Assembly: GCA_002307145.1 (NCBI GenBank)
Contig: DBTR01000070.1
Coordinates: forward strand, 64,807 to 86,221
DNA length: 21,415 bases
Reading direction: 5' to 3'
From: Rhodospirillum sp. UBA1311
GTDB taxonomy: Bacteria; Pseudomonadota; Alphaproteobacteria; Rhodospirillales; Rhodospirillaceae
A program made the translations under genes and the position numbers. Of this stretch, positions 15,870-21,415 are shown piece after piece (within the stretch, counting starts at the first letter, position 1; each line of letters opens with the position of its first letter). The notes under the pieces were generated by a model that worked only from the letters and a program-made list of their open reading frames with translations, was not told the DNA's origin and did not search any database.

Positions 15870-16040
15870 AGGCCAGGGCTCTGCCCTGGACCCGCAAAGG
15901 GCCTTAGGCCCTTTGATCCCATTTGGTTTTCGCGCGCTGCGCAATCAACCGTCACGCCGCGTGATGGTCTTATGGCGCTTCGCGCGAAAACCAAAACTTA
16001 TGGGAGGTTCGGAAGAACGAGTCCCTCCGAGACTTTTTCG
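15870..16040. repeat. Compound palindromic intergenic element (REP-like), possible bidirectional terminator
   Basis: Between convergent modD and the dehydrogenase gene lies a run of nested palindromes. The first is a 7-base stem with 3-base loop at 15873-15889 (CCAGGGC/GCCCTGG). The second is an 8-base stem with 3-base loop at 15896-15914 (AAAGGGCC/GGCCCTTT). The third is a 15-base perfect stem, 15922-15936 with 15981-15995, extended by TCCCAT/ATGGGA (15917-15922, 16000-16005). Its loop holds a further 9-base hairpin at 15948-15968 with one G-T pair. A short GGAGG/CCTCC stem (16003-16028) is followed by five T at 16034-16038. The arrangement resembles dispersed extragenic palindromes of alphaproteobacteria; whether it is repeated elsewhere cannot be seen here. 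Confidence 0.7.
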
Positions 16041-16047
16041 CCTTCCC

Positions 16048-17121
16048 TTACCCCAGCGCCGCGACGATCGCGGCACCGGCTTGAGCGGTATTGGCGGTGC
16101 CGCCGAGGTCGCCGGTACGGAGTTTGGGCTGGACGACGGTTTGCTCGATCGCCTTGACGATCGCCGCGCCCGCTTCCGCTTCGCCGAGGAAGTCGAGCAT
16201 CATCGCGGCGGACCAGATCTGGCCGATCGGATTGGCGATGCCCTTGCCCGCGATATCGGGGGCGGAGCCGTGCACCGGCTCGAACAGGGAGGGGAGCTTG
16301 CTGGTCGGATTGATGTTGGCCGAGGGCGCGATGCCGATGGTGCCGGTGCAGGCGGGGCCGAGGTCGGAGAGGATGTCGCCGAACAGGTTGGAGGCGACGA
16401 CGACGTCGAAGCGGTCGGGGTGGAGGACGAAGTTCGCGGTGAGGATATCGATGTGGTATTTGTCCCACTTCACATCGGGATAGGACTTGGCCATTTCGAC
16501 GACGCGCTCGTCCCAGTAGGGCATGGTGATCGCGATGCCGTTGGACTTGGTGGCCGAGGTGAGGTGCTTCTTCGGCCGTTTCTGCGCGAGATCGAAGGCG
16601 AATTTCAGGATCCGGTCGACGCCGACGCGGCTCATCACGGTTTCCTGGATCACCACCTCGCGTTCGGTTCCCGCATACATCTTGCCGCCGACCGAGGAGT
16701 ATTCGCCCTCGGTGTTCTCGCGCACCACCATCATGTCGATCGAGCCAGGCTCGCGCCCGGCGAGCGGGCAGGGCACGCCCGGCATCAGGCGCACCGGCCG
16801 GAGGTTGACGTACTGGTCGTATTCGCGACGGAACTGGAGCAGCGACCCCCACAACGAAACGTGGTCGGGCACGGTATCGGGCCAGCCGACCGCACCGAAG
16901 AACAGGGCGTCGGCCTTGCCGATTTTCGCCTTCCAATCGTCGGGCATCATCTGGCCGTGCTTGGCGTAGTAGTCGCAGCAGGCGAAGTCGTGATCCTGAA
17001 GGTCGAGGCTGAAGCCGAATCGTTTCGCCGCGGCTTCGAGGACCCGCACGCCTTCGGGCATGACTTCCTTGCCGATGCCGTCACCCGGAATGACGGCAAT
17101 GGAATAGCTGCGTTCACGCAT
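16048..17121 (-). CDS. dmlA: D-malate / tartrate dehydrogenase (decarboxylating)
   Basis: This NAD-dependent beta-decarboxylating dehydrogenase closely resembles E. coli DmlA (YeaU) and tartrate dehydrogenase TtuC. It oxidises D-malate to pyruvate and CO2 and often also acts on tartrate or 3-isopropylmalate. The 357 residues match the family (about 361). Motifs: IPGDGIGKEV at 11-20, FGAVGWPDTVPDHVSLWGSL, FRREYDQYVNLRPVR, and RENTEGEYSS at 134-143. Lys192 (TKSNG) is the expected catalytic lysine, and Asp225, Asp249 and Asp253 the metal ligands (NLFGDILSDLGPA). The WPDTVPDHVSLWG stretch separates this group from LeuB and isocitrate dehydrogenase. The ATG at 17121 has AGGAGA 7 bases upstream. 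It is a single-gene unit, convergent with modD and divergent from the lipoprotein gene. Choice between malate and tartrate as main substrate is uncertain. Confidence 0.92.
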   Translation of the reverse strand: MRERSYSIAVIPGDGIGKEVMPEGVRVLEAAAKRFGFSLDLQDHDFACCDYYAKHGQMMPDDWKAKIGKADALFFGAVGWPDTVPDHVSLWGSLLQFRREYDQYVNLRPVRLMPGVPCPLAGREPGSIDMMVVRENTEGEYSSVGGKMYAGTEREVVIQETVMSRVGVDRILKFAFDLAQKRPKKHLTSATKSNGIAITMPYWDERVVEMAKSYPDVKWDKYHIDILTANFVLHPDRFDVVVASNLFGDILSDLGPACTGTIGIAPSANINPTSKLPSLFEPVHGSAPDIAGKGIANPIGQIWSAAMMLDFLGEAEAGAAIVKAIEQTVVQPKLRTGDLGGTANTAQAGAAIVAALG

Positions 17122-17148
17122 GGATCAATCTCCTGGCACGATCGGAAT

Positions 17149-17171
17149 GGCTGGAATTCCAGCCGAGTATA
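17149..17171 (-). promoter_or_regulatory. Promoter -10 box and palindromic operator candidate for dmlA
   Basis: On the minus strand TATACT (17171-17166) is a good -10 box, 45 bases before the ATG. A perfect 16-base palindrome, GGCTGGAATTCCAGCC (17149-17164), begins 1 base downstream of it, covering the expected transcription start. A repressor bound there would block initiation. The -35 at 17 bases spacing (TGGAAG) is a poor match, so activation may also be needed. The regulator is not identified. Confidence 0.5.
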
Positions 17172-17250
17172 GCTCGAACCAACGATGCCTTCCACGCATG
17201 GACCTATGCCGGACGCACAATCTTCGCGCGGCTTTTCCGCCCCCGCCGCC

Positions 17251-17256
17251 TTGACA
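17251..17256 (+). promoter_or_regulatory. Possible -35 element for the lipoprotein gene
   Basis: TTGACA, a perfect -35 consensus, lies 57 bases before the lipoprotein ATG. At 17 bases spacing the next hexamer is GAAACA, which is a poor -10, so the promoter is only a candidate. Confidence 0.3.
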
Positions 17257-17312
17257 TCCGGGTGGCCGGACACGAAACAGTGTGTACCCCCTACCCTGTT
17301 TCCGGAGCGTTC

Positions 17313-18080
17313 ATGTCGCGTGTTGCCGCCGTTGCCGTCGCCTGTTTCACCCTGGCCGCCTGCACCACCCAGCGAGAAACCACCACTTCGCGCACCGCGA
17401 CCGAGCAATTGCTGCTTTCCGCCGCCGCCGAGCGCGCCGCCGAGGCGGTCGCGGCCGACGTTCCGCCGGGGAAGAAGACCTTCGTCATCGCCGACAACTT
17501 CGAAGCAACCGACGGCAAGCAGGCGATCGGCGCGATCCGCGCAGCGATCCTGGCGCGCGGCGCGGGCCTCGTGGCCGACCGGGCGCAGGCCGAGCAGATC
17601 GTCGAGATTCGCTCCGGCGCGCTCGGCATCGACAATTCCGACACCATCGTCGGCATGCGCGAATCCGAACTGCCGATCCCGCTCACCCAGGGCGGCATCA
17701 CCATTCCGAAGATCGCGCTGTTCGAGAAAACCCGGCAGCTCGGCATCGCCAAGTTCGCGCTCGCGGTCTACGACGCCCAGACCGGCCTCGCGGTCGCAAA
17801 GCCCGAACCGAAATTCGGTTACGCGCGCAAGAACGACTACACCGCCGCGTTCGTGATTTCGTGGAAGCGCGACGACATCTACGAGCCCGACAGCGCCGCC
17901 GCCGACACCCTCGAAATCGCTCCCAACGCCGACGACGCCTGGAACCGGATCGCACCGCCGCCGCAGCCCGGCCCGGGCGAACCCGATCCGGCGGTGCGCG
18001 CCCCCGAAGCCGCGAAGGACACGCCCGCCACCGCGCCGACCGACGTCCTGCCGCCGCGCGCGGAGACCATCCAGCCCTAA
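17313..18080 (+). CDS. Putative outer-membrane/periplasmic lipoprotein, DUF6655-like
   Basis: The 255-residue product starts with a short lipoprotein signal (MSRVAAVAVACFTLAACTTQ); the lipobox LAAC puts the lipidated cysteine at residue 20. Just after it, RTATEQLLLSAAAERAAEAV is a conserved signature that I associate with DUF6655-type lipoproteins of unknown function; this name is from memory and unverified. A mixed alpha/beta domain to about residue 200 follows, and the last 55 residues are rich in Pro, Ala and acidic residues, likely disordered. The ATG at 17313 is chosen over an in-frame ATG at 17262 because GGAG lies 5 bases upstream and the signal peptide begins there. It is divergent from dmlA and precedes the glycosyltransferase gene, which appears to have its own promoter. 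Function unknown. Confidence 0.82.
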   Translation: MSRVAAVAVACFTLAACTTQRETTTSRTATEQLLLSAAAERAAEAVAADVPPGKKTFVIADNFEATDGKQAIGAIRAAILARGAGLVADRAQAEQIVEIRSGALGIDNSDTIVGMRESELPIPLTQGGITIPKIALFEKTRQLGIAKFALAVYDAQTGLAVAKPEPKFGYARKNDYTAAFVISWKRDDIYEPDSAAADTLEIAPNADDAWNRIAPPPQPGPGEPDPAVRAPEAAKDTPATAPTDVLPPRAETIQP

Positions 18081-18086
18081 GCGGCG

Positions 18087-18115
18087 TTGCCGGGTGCGAA
18101 CGGCGCACCTATAGT
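18087..18115 (+). promoter_or_regulatory. Candidate sigma-70 promoter for the TPR glycosyltransferase gene
   Basis: TTGCCG (18087-18092), a 17-base spacer and TATAGT (18110-18115) form a good promoter in the 67-base gap, 32 bases before the ATG. It suggests the gene can be transcribed apart from the lipoprotein gene. Confidence 0.5.
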
Positions 18116-18147
18116 GGCCGCGTCCGCCACCACCCCGCGAGCCCGCC

Positions 18148-20067
18148 ATGGCGCCGAAGTCTCCCTCCCGCTCCGCCGACGCGGACCTCGACCAGCTCCG
18201 CAAGGCCGCCGCCGCACCCGACGCGGTACAGGCGCGCTACGCCCTTGCCATCGCGTTGATCGACCGCGGCCTGCGCGGCGAGGCCGAGCGCCACCTTGCC
18301 CATCTCGCCCGCATCGCCCCCGCCTTCGCGCCGGTGGTCTATACCCAGGGCTGCCTCGCGCTGGCCGACGGTCGCCTCGGGGAAGCCGAGCGCCTGCTGC
18401 GGCGCGCCGCGAGCGCTCCTGCGCTGGCGATCGACGCCAGCCTCGCGCTGGCCGAGACGCTGGAACGCGCAGGCCGCCGCGAGGAGGCGCTCCGGCTACT
18501 GCGCGCCATCGTCGCGCGCCGCCCGGGCATCCCTTCTCCCTACATCAACTTCACCCAGATGCGGCTCTCCGCCGCGCCACGCGAAGCGCTCGATGCCGCC
18601 GACGCGGGCCTCGCGCGGTTCCCCAAGGCGGCGATCCTGCATGCCCTGCGCGGCCAGGCGCTGATCCGGCTCAACGACCCCGATGCCGCGATCCTGGCGT
18701 TGCGCCGCGCCCTCGATCTCGACCCCGGCCTCGCCCCGGCGGCAGGCCACCTGCTGCGCGCCACCCGCGAGGCGGCACGCTGGGACGAAGAGGATGCCGC
18801 GATGGCCGCGGTGCGCCGCGTCCGCGCTGCGGCGAATCCCGGCACCCTCGCGATTCCGCTGCACAGCGCGCTCAACTTCGGCTTCGACGCCGCCGAAATG
18901 AAGTCCATCGCGGTCGCCGAGGCGGCGTTCCGGGGTGCAGGGATCGCGCCATTGCCGCCCGTGCCCGCGTCCGCTGCCGAACCGCTGGTGGTGGGATACC
19001 TTTCACCCGATTACCGCGACCACGCGATCGCCCATCTGGTCGCCGACATCTTCGGTGCGCACGATCCCAAGCGCGTGCGCGCGGTGGCATTCTCCGAGGG
19101 CCCGGACGACGGTGACCCGGTGCGCGCCGAAATCGCCGCCACCGCCGCCGCGTTCGTCGACCTTGGACGGATGTCGGACGCCGAGGCGGCGGCGCGGATC
19201 CGCGCCGAGGGCGTCCACATCCTCGTCGACCTTTCGCTCTACACCCGCTTCCATCGCCCCGGGGTGATGGCTAGGCGGCCCGCACCGGTGCAGGTGGCGT
19301 GGCTCGGCCTGCCCGCCACCAGCGGCGCGCCGTGGATCGACTATCTGTTCGTCGACGACATCGTCGCCCCGCCCGCGCACGCCGACCGCTACACCGAGAT
19401 CCTGGTGCACCTGCCCTGCGGCTACCAACCCAACCGCAAGCTCGGCGCGCTCGACCCGACTCCCAGCCGCGCCGACCTCGCCCTGCCGGAAGACGCGGTG
19501 GTATTCGGCTGCTTCAATTCGCATCGCAAGATCGACCATGAGAGCTTTTCGCGCTGGCTCGCGGTGTTGCGAGGCGTGCCGGGGTCGGTGCTCTGGCTGC
19601 TCGCGCCGCCCGAGGCGGTCGCCGCGCGCTACCGCACCGCCGCCGAAGCCGCCGGACTCTCCCCGGACCGCCTGATCTTCGCACCGAAGGCCTCGCGCGC
19701 CGCACATCTGGCGCGCTTGCCGCAGGCCGACCTGATGCTCGACACCTTGATCTACGGCGCGCACACCACCTGCTCGGATGCTTTGCGAGCGGGCGTGCCG
19801 ATGCTCACCGTGCTCGGCGAGCAGTTCGCCGCCCGCGTCGCCGCCAGCCTGGTCAGCCGCGCCGGACTGCCCGAACTGGTCTGCGCCGACCACGATGCCT
19901 TCGTCGCCGAGGCGATCCGCCTCGGCACCGATGCCGAGGCCCGCGCCGCACTGCGGCAAAAGCTCGCCCGCGCCGTCCCCGCCTCGCCGGTATTCGACCC
20001 GCAAGTCCAGGCCCGTGCCCTCGAAGACGCCTACGCGGCGATCTGGGCCAAGCACCTCGGCGCATAG
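18148..20067 (+). CDS. TPR-containing OGT-like glycosyltransferase (family 41)
   Basis: This 639-residue protein joins N-terminal TPR-like repeats (about residues 10-235) to an O-GlcNAc-transferase-like catalytic region (about 278-635). TPRs are seen as helical Ala/Leu-rich pairs such as AERHLAHLARIAP and DAAILALRRALDLDPGLAP. Catalytic landmarks follow the OGT/SPINDLY family: GYLSPDYRDHAIAHL (His292, corresponding to the human OGT His498 position), AWLGLPATSGAPWIDYLFVDD, Lys461 in FNSHRKID, and the UDP-binding HTTCSDAL (His539, Thr540-541, Asp544) followed by GVPMLTVLGEQFAARVAASL. It probably transfers a sugar to cytoplasmic proteins. In Caulobacter a similar TPR-glycosyltransferase, FlmG, modifies flagellin; no flagellar gene is near here, so the target is unknown. 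The ATG at 18148 has only a weak GCGAG upstream. Confidence 0.88.
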   Translation: MAPKSPSRSADADLDQLRKAAAAPDAVQARYALAIALIDRGLRGEAERHLAHLARIAPAFAPVVYTQGCLALADGRLGEAERLLRRAASAPALAIDASLALAETLERAGRREEALRLLRAIVARRPGIPSPYINFTQMRLSAAPREALDAADAGLARFPKAAILHALRGQALIRLNDPDAAILALRRALDLDPGLAPAAGHLLRATREAARWDEEDAAMAAVRRVRAAANPGTLAIPLHSALNFGFDAAEMKSIAVAEAAFRGAGIAPLPPVPASAAEPLVVGYLSPDYRDHAIAHLVADIFGAHDPKRVRAVAFSEGPDDGDPVRAEIAATAAAFVDLGRMSDAEAAARIRAEGVHILVDLSLYTRFHRPGVMARRPAPVQVAWLGLPATSGAPWIDYLFVDDIVAPPAHADRYTEILVHLPCGYQPNRKLGALDPTPSRADLALPEDAVVFGCFNSHRKIDHESFSRWLAVLRGVPGSVLWLLAPPEAVAARYRTAAEAAGLSPDRLIFAPKASRAAHLARLPQADLMLDTLIYGAHTTCSDALRAGVPMLTVLGEQFAARVAASLVSRAGLPELVCADHDAFVAEAIRLGTDAEARAALRQKLARAVPASPVFDPQVQARALEDAYAAIWAKHLGA

Positions 20068-20069
20068 AA

Positions 20070-20099
20070 AAACGGCCGCACCCGAGGGCGCGGCCGTTT
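20070..20099. terminator. Bidirectional intrinsic terminator
   Basis: A perfect 10-base stem (AAACGGCCGC at 20070-20079, complement at 20090-20099) with a 10-base loop lies between convergent genes, 2 bases after the glycosyltransferase stop and about 20 bases after the serA stop. On the minus strand it ends TTTTTCT, a strong U tract for serA. On the plus strand the tail is TTTCCATT, weaker. Confidence 0.82.
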
Positions 20100-20119
20100 C
20101 CATTCGCCGTCGCGAAGGC

Positions 20120-21415
20120 TCAGAAGCGCAGGGATTCGACCCGCACCACGTTCGGCACCTTGCGCAGCGATTCCAGCACGTCGCCGTTGAGCGCGCCGTC
20201 GATCTGCACCAACGCCACCGCGTCCTCGCCGACCGCGTTGCGGCCGAGGTGGAAGGTGGCGATGTTGACGCCCGCCAGGCCGAGCGCGGTGCCGAGCTTG
20301 CCGATCAGGCCGGGCTTGTCCTTGTTGGTGAAGAACAGCATGTGCGGCGCGAACTCGGCTTCCACCGGGATGCCGTTGACCTCGACGAGGCGCGGCTTGC
20401 CTGCGAACAACGTGCCCGAGACCGAGCGGGTCTGGGTCTCGGTGGTCACGGTGAGCTTCACCAGGGTCTGGTATTCGGCGCAGGTTTCGCGCTTGGTTTC
20501 GGAGAGCGCGATGTTGCGCTCCTTCGCCATCGCCGGGGCCGACACCATGTTGACCGCGTCGAGCATCGGCCGCAGCAGGCCGGAGAGCGCGATCGCGGTG
20601 AGCGGCTTGGTGTTGAGTTCGGCGACCGAGCCTTCATACTCGATCGACACCGCCTTGACCCCCGAGCGGGTGATCTGCCCGGCGAAGCCGCCCAGGTGTT
20701 CCACCAGCTTCATGTAGGGCTTCAGCTTCGGCGCGTCTTCCGCCGAAACGCTCGCCATGTTGAGGGCATTGGTCACCGCGCCGGTGAGGAGGAAGTCGGA
20801 GATCTGCTCCGCCACCTGCACCGCGACGTTGACCTGGGCTTCCGAGGTGGAAGCGCCGAGGTGCGGGGTGCAGACCACCTTGGGGTGGTTGAACAGCACG
20901 TTTTCCTTCGCCGGTTCGACCTCGAACACGTCGAGGGCCGCACCCGCGACGCGGCCGTCGTCGAGCGCGACCTTGAGCGCCGCTTCGTCGATCAGGCCGC
21001 CGCGCGCGCAGTTGATGATCCGCACGCCTTTTTTCATCTTGCCGAACGACTTCTCGGAGATGATCCCCCGCGTCGCGTCGGTGAGCGGGGTGTGCAGCGT
21101 GATGAAGTCGGCGCGGGCGAAGAGTTCGTCCAGCTCGACCTTCTCGACGCCGAGATCGCGCGCTCGGTCGGGAGTGAGGAACGGATCGTAGGCGACGACG
21201 CGCATCTTCAAGCCGAGCGCGCGCTCGGCGACGTAGCCGCCGATGTTGCCGCAGCCGATCACGCCCAGGGTCTTGCCGAACAGCTCGACGCCCATGAACT
21301 TGGACTTTTCCCACTTGCCCGCGTGGGTCGAGGCCGAAGCCTGCGGGATATCGCGGGCGAGCGCCATCATCATCGCGAGCGCGTGCTCGGCGGTGGTGAT
21401 CGAGTTGCCGAACGG
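20120..21415 (-). CDS. serA: D-3-phosphoglycerate dehydrogenase, C-terminal three quarters (cut by window edge)
   Basis: SerA oxidises 3-phosphoglycerate to 3-phosphohydroxypyruvate with NAD, the first step of serine synthesis. The visible 431 codons start at PFGNSITTAEHALAMMMAL inside the catalytic domain; the true start is beyond the right edge. The Rossmann motif is GVIGCGNIGGYVAERALGL, followed by YDPF with the NAD-ribose aspartate. The catalytic arginine is in NCARGGLIDE, the glutamate in DVFEVEP and the histidine in TPHLGAST. An intervening allosteric substrate-binding domain (about SVSAEDAPKLKPY to GTLFAGKPR) and a C-terminal ACT domain (FFTNKDKPGLIGKLGTALGL) follow, so this is the long type I form, which the ACT domain often makes serine-sensitive. 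It ends at 20120 close to a strong terminator. Confidence 0.95.
   Translation of the reverse strand, partial: PFGNSITTAEHALAMMMALARDIPQASASTHAGKWEKSKFMGVELFGKTLGVIGCGNIGGYVAERALGLKMRVVAYDPFLTPDRARDLGVEKVELDELFARADFITLHTPLTDATRGIISEKSFGKMKKGVRIINCARGGLIDEAALKVALDDGRVAGAALDVFEVEPAKENVLFNHPKVVCTPHLGASTSEAQVNVAVQVAEQISDFLLTGAVTNALNMASVSAEDAPKLKPYMKLVEHLGGFAGQITRSGVKAVSIEYEGSVAELNTKPLTAIALSGLLRPMLDAVNMVSAPAMAKERNIALSETKRETCAEYQTLVKLTVTTETQTRSVSGTLFAGKPRLVEVNGIPVEAEFAPHMLFFTNKDKPGLIGKLGTALGLAGVNIATFHLGRNAVGEDAVALVQIDGALNGDVLESLRKVPNVVRVESLRF

Noticed and set aside
15865..16047. Possible small RNA gene
   Set aside because: The hairpins are strong, but no promoter is seen and the position between convergent genes fits a repeat or terminator better.
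17313..20067. Idea that the lipoprotein and glycosyltransferase form a dedicated secretion or modification system
   Set aside because: They are only neighbours, with a likely separate promoter between them and no shared motif or further genes.
1..21415. Defence island, phage, CRISPR or toxin-antitoxin system
   Set aside because: No Cas, nuclease, integrase, transposase, direct-repeat array or small toxin-antitoxin pair was seen; genes are mainly metabolic, transport and signalling.

Overview
The window is about 21.4 kb of GC-rich chromosomal DNA with high third-position GC. It reads as an alphaproteobacterium, most likely of the Rhodospirillales or a close relative. This assignment is inferred from composition, protein sequences and gene content (TctC-type binding protein, ModD, OGT-like TPR glycosyltransferase, PAS kinase with a NarL-type regulator). 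No rRNA or marker gene confirms it. I recognise 18 protein-coding genes, two of them cut by the window edges. I see no tRNA, rRNA, CRISPR array, insertion sequence or prophage.

Layout: 1-323 (-) is the start of threonine synthase. 439-2452 (-) is a tight pair, an M32 carboxypeptidase followed by a small two-helix membrane protein. 2542-3198 (+) is ElbB, divergent from the carboxypeptidase. 3227-6340 (-) is a complete tripartite tricarboxylate transporter, tctC-tctB-tctA. 6733-9837 (-) holds panD, a RumA-type RNA methyltransferase that overlaps panD, and a Tat-exported metallophosphoesterase that ends at a good terminator. 10161-14914 (+) is a signalling block: an EAL-CBS-GGDEF cyclic-di-GMP protein, a soluble histidine kinase and a NarL/FixJ-type response regulator. 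15019-15864 (+) is modD. 15865-16047 is a strongly palindromic intergenic element. 16048-17121 (-) is a D-malate/tartrate dehydrogenase with a perfect palindrome in its promoter region. 17313-20067 (+) holds a lipoprotein and an OGT-like TPR glycosyltransferase. 20120-21415 (-) is most of serA.

How the genes work together: biosynthetic and housekeeping enzymes (ThrC, PanD, SerA, RNA methyltransferase) are mixed with organic-acid uptake and oxidation (TctABC, DmlA-like) and a signalling cluster. The kinase and regulator very probably form a two-component system. A role for the neighbouring cyclic-di-GMP protein in that system is inferred from position only.

I did not find a convincing undescribed system; most of the window is ordinary core chromosome. 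The items most worth a second look are the EAL-CBS-GGDEF protein with conservative active-site substitutions beside a two-component pair, the N-terminally extended PanD, the stand-alone ModD, the compound palindromic element at 15870-16040, and the candidate operator at the dehydrogenase promoter. Many long open frames antisense to real genes are artefacts of GC-rich coding sequence and are left out.
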